Assembly (NCBI GenBank): GCA_028565635.1
Contig: JAOXYB010023659.1
Location: 1 to 16,466 of the forward strand
Length of the DNA stretch: 16,466 bases
Source of the DNA: Phoronis ovalis
Taxonomy: Eukaryota > Phoronida > Phoronidae
Reading direction: 5' to 3'
Below the pieces are notes generated by a model. It saw nothing but the letters and a program-made list of their open reading frames with translations. It had not been told where the DNA came from and made no database searches. Position 1 is the first letter of the stretch, and each line of letters starts with the position of its first letter. Below, in pieces: positions 1-9,400 of this stretch. A program made the position numbers and the translations under genes.

Positions 1-100
1 ATACATACAAAGATGGCTTTACAACTACAGAAACTACATCATATGATGGGCATCTGTCTGCACCCGCAGACCTCTTTATCTCTGGTTGAATTTATAAGAT

Positions 101-690
101 CAGCTTCATATTTGGTACAGGATAAATACTGTTATGATTTTGACCTTGATTACTTCAGCTGCTAGCCATGTTTGTTCTTGAGGGGGGTACATCACAATGT
201 GCCAGGAAACACTGATTGGGCATTCGAAGATGGATTTATCATAGCCTTAGGTGGGTGGGTATATTAGGCTAAATAAAATTGTAGAACATCCTTAAGTGGG
301 TCAATTGCTGATCTGAATCTTTGACATTTTTTGTTGACAATAACTGTTTCAGTTTTCATTTGGTACATGATAAATATACAGATCAAGTATAATTTTGACC
401 TGTACAATTTCAAGATAGCAGACTGTTGGCCATGTCTGTTCTTGAGATGGTACGTCACTATAACAGCTTCACTGGTTTTCATCTAATCAGCTTCATATTC
501 AGTACAGGTACAAGATCAAAGTATAGGTTTGATCCAGTGGATTACTTTCAATATGGCTGGCTGGTGGCTATTTTTGTTCCCGGGAGGACACATCACATTG
601 CACCATAGGTGGCTGAACACGGTATATTTAGCTAGGTGGGGTTATTAGAACGACCTTGAAAAGTGGGTAATTATCGATCCGAGGTCTTGA
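101..690 (+). repeat. Diverged repeat copies in the NDOR1 intron
   Basis: At least two long copies and one partial copy of the same sequence lie in direct orientation. Copy 1 starts with cagcttcatatttggtacag at 101 and ends near 326 with aagtgggtcaattgctgat and ctttgac. Copy 3 starts with cagcttcatattcagtacag at 488 and ends near 689 with aagtgggtaattatcgat and gtcttgat. A partial copy at about 352-458 shares ttggtacatgataaata and ccatgt.tgttcttgag. Shared internal words include ccatgtttgttcttgaggg and acatcac. The copies are too diverged for a recent duplication. They could be clustered insertions of one dispersed element. Confidence 0.6.
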
Positions 691-1677
691 TAGTTATTGA
701 TACTTAAGGGAACTACTTCAACATATACGAACACCAATGTGATATGATCCTAGGAATGTGGTGGGCATTTGACTGATTGCAAAGAAAAGTACTTAATTAG
801 CTCTTTGAAATGCAGTGTTCCATGAAGTTGGTGTTTATGCAGTAGCTCAATAAAATGATAGAAATTTTCCTCCTGAACTGCTAACTCGAAAAGTAGTGTT
901 CTAATTTTAACCAACCTATCTGGCGAGCAGGAGTTCAAAGCACTTAAAAATATAAAGAAGTTACATATAATTTTCAACTAACTCTTCTAATAATTATTCT
1001 TAAATCAGTTATGTAACATATGGTATAAGTAATCGATTAATTTTCCCATCCAACTCAAGGATACTAAATATTTGTATAATATCTTGCCTGCTGATGCTCT
1101 GATAGAAAATGTTTCCAGTCACAAATCGAGATAATTTTGTTTATTTTTTTACATAAAATTAAAATTTCTTATAATTTTTTTGTAAAACAAGCCAAAAAGT
1201 ATATATTTGTATAATTTTGAATCTTGAATTTAAGCATGTATCAAAGGATAGCTTTTTATGGATGAAAATTAATTTTACCTTTTTATAAATTGTCATTAGT
1301 GACTTAGTTCAAATGTTCAGTTTCGGCAGTGAATTATGTTGATTCTCATCATTGCCTTGTTTAATGCACTATGAGCACTACCTATTGGTTGACTTATGGT
1401 ATAGTTTTTAATAGATGTTTTGGTCACCAATGCTAGTTACTTTGTCTTAATATTAACTTTTTCCAATGTGAAACTGTTTCTACTTTAAGGACTCAAGATA
1501 CCAAAGACCACTGTGATTTGACTATAACTTTCTTTTTTAATTTTAATAATCAAAATGAAGTTATAGACATGTAAAACTATACAAAAAATTTAATCAAAAT
1601 TTTGTATTACTGTATAAGTACTAACAGTGCATATAGTTCCAATTAGACATTGTTCAAAGTTTGATGTCAAATTAATA

Positions 1678-1706
1678 TAACTTATTATAATCACTATAAT
1701 AAGTTA
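1678..1706. repeat. Perfect 12-bp inverted repeat (hairpin) before NDOR1 splice acceptor
   Basis: The left arm taacttattata (1678-1689) is perfectly complementary to tataataagtta (1695-1706) around a 5-nt loop, atcac. The right arm ends 27 bases before the first base of the exon at 1734, inside the branch point/polypyrimidine region. It may be a chance palindrome in AT-rich DNA, but it could fold in the pre-mRNA. Confidence 0.6.
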
Positions 1707-1733
1707 ATGTTCCAAAAATATCTGGCTTTCTAG

Positions 1734-1848
1734 GCATATCCGAATGAGATTCAGATACTTATGGCTGTAGTGAAATATAAAACCAAACTCTTCAAACCAA
1801 GATGTGGACTCTGCTCAACTTGGATTGCAAACCAGAATCCTGCATCAG
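1734..1848 (+). CDS. NDOR1: NDOR1 coding exon a (first in window)
   Basis: An acceptor ctttctag precedes the exon and a donor gtttgt follows it. In phase 0 it reads AYPNEIQILMAVV, then a CGLCSTWIA block (fragment residues 24-32). This matches the NDOR1 segment just before the NADP-binding subdomain, which in the human protein reads QILVAVV and GLCSSWLA. It ends one base into a codon. The preceding exon, expected to carry the RxFSI FAD-binding motif, was not found in 1-1733. Confidence 0.9.
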
Positions 1849-4231
1849 GTTTGTAACTGTATGTAGCAGCCTATCAGAATTACGTTTTTTATTTTGCCAG
1901 GAAGAGGTCAATTGGTCATCATGTGAGCTCAAAAGACTGTCATATATTGGCAAATCATAACTCATGCCTCCGTTACATGATAGTTCATGTGGACTTTTTT
2001 ATCTTTACTGTATTGATATTATATAAAATGAACATGTATGCCGAGTATCATTATTATATTATTATACAGTTATTAGAATATATAATTGTACTGCTTGTGT
2101 TTTCTTATACCAACCCAGCATACTGTAAACAATAAAAAATCACCAGAATAATTCTTCTTACAAACCACATAACGATAAGCCAATAATAACGTGTTGGGGT
2201 TGCTCAGATTGATTTCGCCTTACTATCTCAATCTCTTCCACTAGATGATGTTACTGCACCTGTGTGGGTGAAGAATGGTACAATTTCATTTCCAAAAACA
2301 CCAGAGTCAGATGTGATTATGGTTGGGCCTGGTACAGGTGTTGCCCCATTCAGAAGTTTTATACAAGAAAGAGTTGCCCTTAATTTGAAAGGTATGTTGA
2401 ATAATTTGAGTTATCACTAAAACCGATTTCCCACAAGTATAAAGCTAATTTTGTCCCTGACACTTTTTCCTAAAAGTAAGACTGTCCTAACATTTATTCT
2501 TTCTTGTGCTACGAGACTATATGTCAATGATAATTTCGAGATGAGTTATTAAAATAATTAATATTAAAAACCATCAATCTCAGCTCTGTAGAACCACTGA
2601 GATTCTCTTAGAAACTATAAATAACAACAGTTAATAAATAAACATGCAGGCTTCAGCCAACTTTTAAGGTACGATATGCTGTGTTTTGGATGCGAGTGAA
2701 CACTGATTGCCTTACTAAAAGTAAATAGTAGACATTCTAAGAAATTTAGTGGAGTTAACAATATTCTGCAGCTCTGGGAACAAACATGTCTGAAACCCTT
2801 TGAATTTATAATTTTTCATACTTCATGTTCTCTGTGCTTATTAGTGATTTCTGCATGTTCTAGGAAACTACCTATTTTTTGGTTGTCGCAGTGAAGAGAA
2901 AGATTACTATTGCTCCACAGAATGGTTATGGTATGTCAATCAGGGATTACTACAAGTGTTTACGGCATTTTCACGGGACCAGGTAGCCTTTATTCTTAAA
3001 GAGTCAATACTATATTTATTTTCATAAAATTATCATTGAAAGGAAGTCCTTACAATTAAAAATAGTCAAATTAAAAATAAAGTAATCCAATTCAAATTTA
3101 GAAACAAAGAAATCAGTAAATGCAGAAAATTACTTTATGACACATGAAGAATGGTGGAACTGTTTTGAATAGTTTATAGAAAATTCTGTTTTCAGTAGGC
3201 TATAATGTTTTTTGCAAGATACATGTTAATGCTTAATTCTCATCATTTTTATTAAGAACAGCAACTTTTGGCAAACAGATGTCTTTATTTTGTTTAATTA
3301 CTGCATTTTATCATTTATATTTGAATTTTTATTTATTGATGGTAGGACCCAGGCCAGCTTCTTTGTTTTTGTATATTATATATTATATCTGAGATCTTTA
3401 CAGGGTGGTTTGATGGTTGTGTTTTTTGTATATTTAACCACATAATTATATTCTATGTGAGATCTTTACAGGGTGGTTTGATGGTTGTGTTTTTTGCATA
3501 GTTTTGATTGAATTGTTTTTATGTCAATTGTCACGGTACATTTTCGAGTTTCTTCACTCTATAGAAAACTGACATTATTTGTTCTTCTATTACAGGATGA
3601 TAAAATTTACGTACAGCATAGAATACAAGAGCAAACTAAGCTAATTTGTGAACTTATAAATAAAGGTGCATACTTCTATGTAGCAGGGTAAGAACAGATG
3701 TAAATATGTTAAGCTGCTCTCTGCAGCTTTGTTCAATCTGTTTTTAATTCAATTTGATTAAAAGTGTTAAAGTCTTAATTGAGTGGATCCATTGTCGAGT
3801 TCTTTATTGAATAAAGGTATCGTACTTTTAAATTAAAATTCCAGTTTGTTCTGTGTGTCCAGTTTGTTTTACTTGTTCTGTATATTATACAGTGTAATTT
3901 CCTGTGATATACAGGTAAGTCATGGTGTTGAGACTATCAACTTTGTGTATTGATAAATGTTATTAGCATTGGGTACATATTGGTTTCATAGAACAGTACA
4001 ATTTTGTAACCTTCAGGTCATAACTGAAATACAGGTGTACTGAATATTTTCACTATCATATTGATGTAACTATTATATTTTTACAGCAATGCCAAACAAA
4101 TGCCAGATAATGTCAGGGATGCATTAAAACATGTGTTTATTGTGCAAGAAATGAAATCTGAAGGAGAAGCTGAATTGATTGTCAAAGAATTAGAAAGAAC
4201 TCAAAGATACCAAGTGGAAGCATGGTCATAA
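1734..4231 (+). CDS. NDOR1: NADPH-dependent diflavin oxidoreductase 1, C-terminal part (5 exons, 5'-partial)
   Basis: Joined exons 1734-1848, 2245-2391, 2864-2982, 3596-3687 and 4087-4231 give 205 residues plus TAA, with all splice phases compatible. The product matches the C-terminal NADP/FAD reductase module of NDOR1 (Tah18 in yeast). Visible motifs, numbered within the fragment, are the NADP pyrophosphate loop GPGTGVAPFR (66-75), FFGCR (92-96), AFSRDQ (122-127), YFYVAGNAK (ending at 161) and the terminal Trp-Ser. Known family role: a cytosolic flavoprotein that passes electrons from NADPH through FAD and FMN to the Fe-S protein CIAPIN1/Dre2 in early cytosolic Fe-S assembly. The FMN domain and the upstream FAD region are missing and presumably lie left of the window. 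The other diflavin reductases (cytochrome P450 reductase, methionine synthase reductase) are less likely, because the AGNAKxMP and FxGCR contexts follow NDOR1. The gene converges on the AASDH-like gene. Confidence 0.93.
1849..2244 (+). other. NDOR1 intron between exons a and b
   Basis: A 396-bp GT-AG intron. A 70-codon open frame at 1923-2135 is AT-rich and low in complexity, starts inside the intron and matches nothing I recognise. No other feature is seen. Confidence 0.75.
2245..2391 (+). CDS. NDOR1: NDOR1 coding exon b, NADP-binding loop
   Basis: The acceptor is cactag and the donor gtatgt. The exon encodes PVWVKNGTISFP, then VIMVGPGTGVAPFRSFIQER. The glycine-rich GPGTG (fragment residues 66-70) is the NADP(H) diphosphate-binding turn of ferredoxin-NADP reductase-type modules, and the APFR that follows is typical of diflavin reductases. 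Entry and exit phases match exons a and c. Confidence 0.93.
2392..2863 (+). other. NDOR1 intron between exons b and c
   Basis: A 472-bp GT-AG intron (gtatgt to ttctag). I see no repeats, coding sequence or structure in it. Confidence 0.75.
2864..2982 (+). CDS. NDOR1: NDOR1 coding exon c
   Basis: The acceptor is ttctag and the donor gtagcc. It encodes GNYLFFGCRSEEKDYY (from residue 88) and ends with TAFSRDQ (to residue 127). FFGCR with the downstream FSRDQ is the conserved strand-loop that, in the family, contributes to NADPH binding and 2'-phosphate recognition. It ends in phase 0. Confidence 0.92.
2983..3595 (+). other. NDOR1 intron between exons c and d
   Basis: A 613-bp GT-AG intron. Its only notable content is the tandem duplication at about 3370-3496, described separately. 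Confidence 0.75.
3370..3496 (+). repeat. Tandem duplication with 68-bp period
   Basis: A 38-bp block beginning gagatctttacagggtgg occurs identically at 3391-3428 and 3459-3496. The flanks before each copy (attatatctgaga and ttatattctatgtgaga) are also similar, so the duplicated unit is about 68 bp. The identity of the core suggests a recent event. Confidence 0.85.
3596..3687 (+). CDS. NDOR1: NDOR1 coding exon d
   Basis: The acceptor is attacag and the donor gtaaga. It encodes DDKIYVQHRI and then GAYFYVAG (split codon at residue 158). KxYVQH and the YFYVAGNAK strand, completed by the next exon, are characteristic of NDOR1. The exon leaves two bases of the glycine codon for exon e. Confidence 0.92.
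3688..4086 (+). other. NDOR1 intron between exons d and e
   Basis: A 399-bp GT-AG intron (gtaaga to ttttacag). I see nothing else in it. Confidence 0.75.
4087..4231 (+). CDS. NDOR1: NDOR1 terminal coding exon
   Basis: The acceptor is ttttacag. It encodes NAKQMPDNVRDAL, an acidic/basic helix and the C-terminus RTQRYQVEAWS before TAA at 4229-4231. The Trp next to the C-terminus is the position that in diflavin reductases stacks on the FAD isoalloxazine and is displaced by nicotinamide. The last two residues, Trp-Ser, are those of cytochrome P450 reductase, whereas human NDOR1, as I recall it, ends Trp-Ala. Confidence 0.93.
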
Positions 4232-5349
4232 CCACCAAATGTGAACAATTATGCAAGACTTTCCATGTTCATTTCACATTTTTGGGCCCATTCATGCTGT
4301 GGCCTATCCATCACACATAAAGTTGTACATTGTATGTGCTTGCCATTCATAAATTATCACCACCAGTAATGCGTTCTTTTTTGAAGATGTTTATATATTC
4401 TGATACTTCAAAAGCTGAACTAGGATAGTACAAAACGAAAACAGATGAAGTAAATTATTTTCTGTTTTAGGTTTCTAAATAATCTGTAAATAGTGCCTTA
4501 AAAAATTACTAGAAGCACACAATTATCAAATTATTCATTTAAATTTTTAAAAAAACACTAAATGCTTACCCTTAAAATGTTTATTATCAACCTATTGCAG
4601 CTCTAATTTGAACACTGATTAGAACTAGATCAATCCTAGTAATGTACATGTACTGTATTATCTATATGAGTTTCAAAAGATGCTCCTAAAATATAAATAT
4701 GTGGTGACAAGTATACAGCAAACCAAACAGCTAGTGTAAGAAAATAGTAGGAAATATTACTAAAATATATTTCTTCTTAAATATCAGTGGCCCAACATTT
4801 AATTCAAGAAGAGAGGTAAAATCAACTTATTTGTTTCATTCTCTAACTACTGACCCAGGGATTTATTAATTGTTCTGCTTCTTTGGCAGGTGTACATTAG
4901 GGGGCATTTAATAGAGGGATTGGCGTTTATTTGGAAAAATACTGTACCTATAAATTTAACTTGCAATTTCATAATTAATCTTGTTAATATGTAGACATTA
5001 AGGCTAATCCATGAGCAGTAAAAATTAATCTGTATGAATATCTGTGAATTAAATAGTTAACTAATTGATTCATAAATATTCATAGGTATTCGTAAAAGAT
5101 TAACAATTTCATGTTAAAACATGTAAACATGTACGTCAGACATTAAGACATTGTACATGCCTATGAAATTGTTATAAGCAGTTTTGGAATCTTTGCATAT
5201 AGATTATCTATGATCTGTTGTCTACATATCAAAATCCAACCATGGTTGTTATAAAGTATAAGAAGCTGCCTTGGAGATTCCTCCAGAAGTATTCTTGGAC
5301 AAGAAATTATCAGACTATGTGCATTGTATTTATTTTCGAAAAGATACAC

Positions 5350-5471
5350 AAGGAAAATGCAGCTCAAAGTTTCACTTGAAAATTACAGCTACTAGTTTCA
5401 CTTGAAAAATGCAGCTCACAGTTTCACTCGTAAAATATGCAGCTACCACTTTGACTTGAAAAATGCAGCAG
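5350..5471 (+). repeat. About 4.5 copies of a 26-bp tandem repeat
   Basis: Units resembling agtttcacttgaaaaatgca followed by gctcac lie at 5368-5393, 5394-5419, 5420-5447 and 5448-5471. A partial unit (aaggaaaatgcagctcaa) lies at 5350-5367. Units are 24-28 bp and differ by point changes and small indels. The array is in the presumed NDOR1 3' UTR or just beyond it. Confidence 0.85.
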
Positions 5472-5560
5472 TTTTCAGCAAAAATCCCCATAACTGGAGC
5501 AAATCCCACTACATTAGCAAACAAACCTTCAGAGGACATTCTTACTGTATTTAAAACTTT

Positions 5561-5566
5561 AATAAA
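5561..5566 (+). terminator. Candidate NDOR1 poly(A) signal AATAAA
   Basis: This is the first perfect AATAAA I see after the NDOR1 stop, about 1.33 kb downstream. A GT-rich stretch (tgatggtagtgactgt) about 20-40 bases further on would suit the downstream element. Two more hexamers, at 5755-5760 and 5823-5828, are alternatives. Confidence 0.5.
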
Positions 5567-5754
5567 GAAACAGGCTTATAAATTCAATGATGGTAGTGAC
5601 TGTACAAGCCCGTAAACCTGTTGTACAGGTAAAGACTCTGCATCAGCAAGATGTTGAAAATGGCACAGAGTACCTTAGTCTAAAATGCAAGAGGTTTGGA
5701 TAGTATGTATAATTCCATGAACGTTTTATCCTTTTTCAAGGTTAGACGTTTTCA

Positions 5755-5760
5755 AATAAA
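5755..5760 (+). terminator. Alternative + strand poly(A) signal AATAAA
   Basis: The hexamer in ttcaaataaatgatg is a possible distal NDOR1 signal. No clear downstream GT-rich element was noted. Use of this site or the one at 5823-5828 would bring the + transcript close to the - strand transcript end. Confidence 0.3.
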
Positions 5761-5822
5761 TGATGTCCCAGATCTTGAAACTCATTACATGTAAGAATAA
5801 TAGTATAAACTGTGCAACTTTT

Positions 5823-5828
5823 AATAAA
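5823..5828 (+). terminator. Third + strand AATAAA hexamer
   Basis: The hexamer in ttaataaaaaattatc lies in very AT-rich sequence and may be fortuitous. Confidence 0.2.
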
Positions 5829-5894
5829 AAATTATCAATGTAAACATGAAAAGAAGAAACAGAAGTATTCCTTCAAAAGAATCTCCTAAAAAGA

Positions 5895-5900
5895 TTTATT
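5895..5900 (-). terminator. Candidate AASDH poly(A) signal (AATAAA on minus strand)
   Basis: Plus-strand tttatt at 5895-5900 reads AATAAA on the minus strand, about 160 bases after the AASDH-like stop codon. Cleavage would be expected 10-30 bases further, near 5865-5885. This would give a short 3' UTR ending about 300 bases from the nearest + strand signal. Confidence 0.5.
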
Positions 5901-6059
5901 CAGAATTAGATGAAAAAAAATTATTAATTACAATAAATTCAGAATAGATTATTTCCATGCACTACAATAGCGCAGGAAAACTGGTGCAAAACAAATTGTC
6001 TCGAACCCACAATTAAATCATTTTTTCTGCATTGGATACTGCCAGTAAATAGTATATTC

Positions 6060-6449
6060 TCAAAAATGTGTATCAACTGCTTCATGTTTTGATAATGACA
6101 AACAGTACACAAAATCATCTCTACAGCCTACAATTACATAATTGTCAACAACAACTGGTGATGAGAATACCTGCCCAGGTAGTGTCACCTGTGATAGCAG
6201 TATTCCTTTATCTGTCAATAAATATACAGTTCCTTGTGTTGAGCAAATACAAATTATTTTTTTTGCAGGTTTGTCACTGCATGACAACACTGGACTAGAG
6301 TACACTGGTGAATCACACTTAAATTTCCAAATAATCTGTCCATTACTAACACAAAACACAGCAGAATTGTGGCTTCCTATGACCATATGATGAGAATCCA
6401 TAATACATGCAGATGAAAAGACAGGACCATCTGTACAAACTTGCCACAG
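6060..6449 (-). CDS. AASDH: AASDH exon 16, end of propeller and stop
   Basis: Residues 874-1002, then TGA at 6062-6060. It carries three propeller repeats: LWQVCTDGPVFSSAC with MVIGSH, IIWKFKCDSPVYSSP, and VTLPGQVFSSPVVV with VIVGCRDDFVYCL. The family C-terminus also ends soon after VGCRDNYVYCL. The acceptor is ttttag. Confidence 0.95.
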   Translation of the reverse strand: MWQVCTDGPVFSSACIMDSHHMVIGSHNSAVFCVSNGQIIWKFKCDSPVYSSPVLSCSDKPAKKIICICSTQGTVYLLTDKGILLSQVTLPGQVFSSPVVVDNYVIVGCRDDFVYCLSLSKHEAVDTHF

Positions 6450-9400
6450 CTAAAACAATTATAAAATAATTTGTACATTTTATAATGCCCTGTCTACAAA
6501 CTGGGAACTGTCAAAAATGGCTGCATTAAACTGTACATTATGAATAATTTGGAAATCCACATATTCAACATGAGAAGTTACTAGTACTGCTTGTTGCACA
6601 ACTAGCATTTTATCAAAAATGTTTAAGAAAACAAATACTGAATAATACCTTGATGAATTGAAAGAGTAACAGTGACTTACCAGATTTCCTTTATGATCAA
6701 GATGGTAGATCCAGCTATCTACACAACCAATACATAACCCATTCTTGCTTACACATGGTGTTGAGAACAAGGGTTTATCAAATTTATATTTCCAAACAAT
6801 GCTAAGATCAGCCTGTAATCAATGAATTGTAATTTTAAAAAACCTAATATGTGCCTCATTTCTAAACACATCAGATACAAAACTTATTAAATTCCCTACA
6901 GAACTGGGGTTACTACAGCACATTAAAATGTTGATGGGACATCACTTTTGTTCTATGGTTATAATATATTATGAGTTCATGTTGCTTCTTCAGTGGTTAA
7001 GAAACTACAGAAACATTTGGAAATGTTCTGATAAAAACAGAAACACTGGTAAAAAAACAGAAGTTAATCCAATCACAACTGTGCACTGAGTGCTTACTGG
7101 TTTAAAAGCTGATACAGTTCCATTGAGCGAGGCTACATAGAGCTGATATGGGTTGTAACACAGGCTTGGCGATGCAAAAATGCTTCCAGCACACAAATTG
7201 ACAACTTTAAAACACATTTTCCTCTGAAACAAACGAAAATATTACAACATGGAGACTTTCAGAAAATTTACCAATAGGTGGCAGCAGATATCAGCAGACA
7301 TCCATCATGCAAGCAACTGTATATAAGCGTCGTTTCCTAGTTATGATCAAAATTCCTGGTTGATGGTGATTTCTAGTGAAGAAAGAGCTATTATTTTGTC
7401 ATCACACACTTTACACAGACAGCATATGTGAACACCAAAATGTTTTTGGTTTCCGGGTAATTTTGGAATCAAGCAACTGCAGGAATCTGAATAATGTAAT
7501 CCATTCATATGCTTAGCTAACCCACCTGTGCATTAAGAGCATATAGCTTCTGATCATGGGAACCTATATAAATAATGCCCGAGACCATATCACACACTGG
7601 TGATGATTTAACAACACCATCAGTGTGAAATTGCCAGAAGATGGCACCACTTGATCTGTCCAAAAAGTATACACACCCATCATAACAACCTGTAGAAACA
7701 AGATTAAGTTGAAAACTGCAGTCAACAAAACAATTAGTAACCAAAGGTAAAACCTAAAATGTTGAAAACAGGCTGACAAAATCAGATGTTAAACTGTGGA
7801 TAAGCTTGAGCAAGTCGGATTCAGAAAAAAGGAACAACCAACCAGATACAGAAAAAAAAAATCTGAATAATCAAGTTTTCCTTTTATAAGTAATAAAGGA
7901 TTAGGACAGCATTCAGTGGTAATTTTTAATTGGCAATTTACATACATCACATATAAATTGCAGAAATAGAACTAAATGTTACATTATCTCAACTCACCAA
8001 CTACAACAAGTTGACCACAATAAGAAAGGCAAGCAGACGACTCCACTCTATCACCAAGCCTTGTCTCCCATATGACTTCTCCTGTGGACAACATTATGGC
8101 ACAAAATGTATAAGAATGAGATCCAATGTATACACAGCTATTACCACACCTGAAAAACAAAAATATAGGCTATCAAAACTTTTGAACTTCTATGAAAAAG
8201 ACTTTAAAATTCCAAAATTACCAAATGTTTTGTCAACTTCAAAATTCCAAAATGTATGTGTAATTATAAGCATCTTTCAAAACGATTATTTTAAAAATTC
8301 AAAGAAAACTAATTATAATATAACATTACAGTTAGGAGTTTAAGTTGAAAATGACATGCAGTTAGGAAATGATTCGAGTTAAGTACCTTGAAAGTGCAAA
8401 CTGACCTGCACTGAACCACTAATGGAGAAGCATCGACACATTTGCCAGTATCGTACTTCCACCTCTCAATCAGGTCTCTACCAGTACCAGATACAACATC
8501 GTTGTAGCTTTGTTGACAGCAACAGTATCCATCATTCTCAGCACCATGATAGGCTACAAGTCCAGTTCTTCTGATTGATACAACCTGGTAATCTCTCTCC
8601 TCAGAATATCTTGGTTTCTTTACTACATCATCTGTAGTCAGTTTTGAATTTTCTCCTGTTACATTGTTTTCTTGTGTTACTGGTTTGGTCTTTTCCAAAT
8701 TTGTATTTATTACTTCCCTAATGTATTCTTGTATCTTTTTATAGTTTGAGTTAAGAATATAATCTATCAAGTTTGGCATATCACAATTAAGTTTTTGTTG
8801 TATTTGGTCATTCAGCTGTACTGCCATAAATGAATCTCCGCCACTTTCCAAGAACATACAGTCCTCTGTAGGTACATCATTGCTCTTCAGTACTTGCTAC
8901 AACAAATTAGTTAGACATGCTACAACATCATGTATGACATAGACAAAGTATTTAAATCATCCAATTCTACATCATCATTTGTAATACATTTCAAAAATCC
9001 ACCACAAGCAATACACTGCTATCTCCAATATAAATGACACATATTTATAGTTGAACATTATCTAATTCCACAGTAAGATTATTATACACGTTAATCCATT
9101 TTTCATCAGTAGCTTTGCAATAAACTTACCATCCATACAGTTGACAAACAAATATTTGGATCAGACATTCCTGGCTTCTTAGACTGTAATACTGTTGCTT
9201 TAATAGTGGCTCTGTCCACTTTACCTATAAAAAAATACAGCTTCAACTGTGTGAAACATTTTGATTAGCAAGCAGATCCAGTTTGCTTAAGTGCCTTTGC
9301 AATTACTAGAATTTATTCTCAGTTTAAACTACGCAAAATTATTTCAAAATTTCCTATGTATCCAACACATTTTTCTTTGAAATGCATAACCACGAAATAA

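Larger units (their letters stand above)
1..1733. other. 5' part of window: NDOR1 intron sequence, no recognised exon
   Basis: I searched both strands for the missing NDOR1 segments (the FMN domain, the RPRxFSI motif) and found none. The stretch is therefore read as intron, at least 1.7 kb long. It contains diverged repeat copies (about 100-690), an unassigned antisense ORF (750-977) and a hairpin before the acceptor (1678-1706). The rest is AT-rich with no feature I can support. Confidence 0.6.
4232..6059. other. Convergent intergenic interval holding both 3' UTRs
   Basis: These 1828 bases separate the NDOR1 stop codon (+) from the AASDH-like stop codon (-). No conserved protein is found on either strand. 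The 68-codon minus-strand frame at 5161-5367 looks like chance. The interval contains a 26-bp tandem repeat and AATAAA signals for both strands. It is most simply the two 3' UTRs plus a short gap. Confidence 0.7.

Noticed and set aside
426-608. 60-codon + strand frame in the first intron segment
   Set aside because: It runs across the junction of two diverged repeat copies, and the frame is not kept between copies.
1923-2135. 70-codon + strand frame in an NDOR1 intron
   Set aside because: It is rich in Ile/Tyr/Leu as expected of translated AT-rich DNA, and it lies wholly between two well-defined splice sites.
5161-5367. 68-codon minus-strand frame in the convergent interval
   Set aside because: It has no recognisable homology, sits in the presumed NDOR1 3' UTR and runs into the 26-bp repeat.
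6068-6390. Two + strand open frames of 76 and 82 codons
   Set aside because: Both are antisense to AASDH exon 16, whose minus-strand reading shows clear propeller motifs.
7564-7779. Second minus-strand frame over AASDH exon 13
   Set aside because: It is out of frame with the GCYDGCVYF/IYIGSHDQ reading and ignores the splice sites.
8011-8343. 110-codon + strand open frame
   Set aside because: It covers the reverse complement of AASDH exon 12 and runs on into AT-rich intron. It is a shadow of the real gene.
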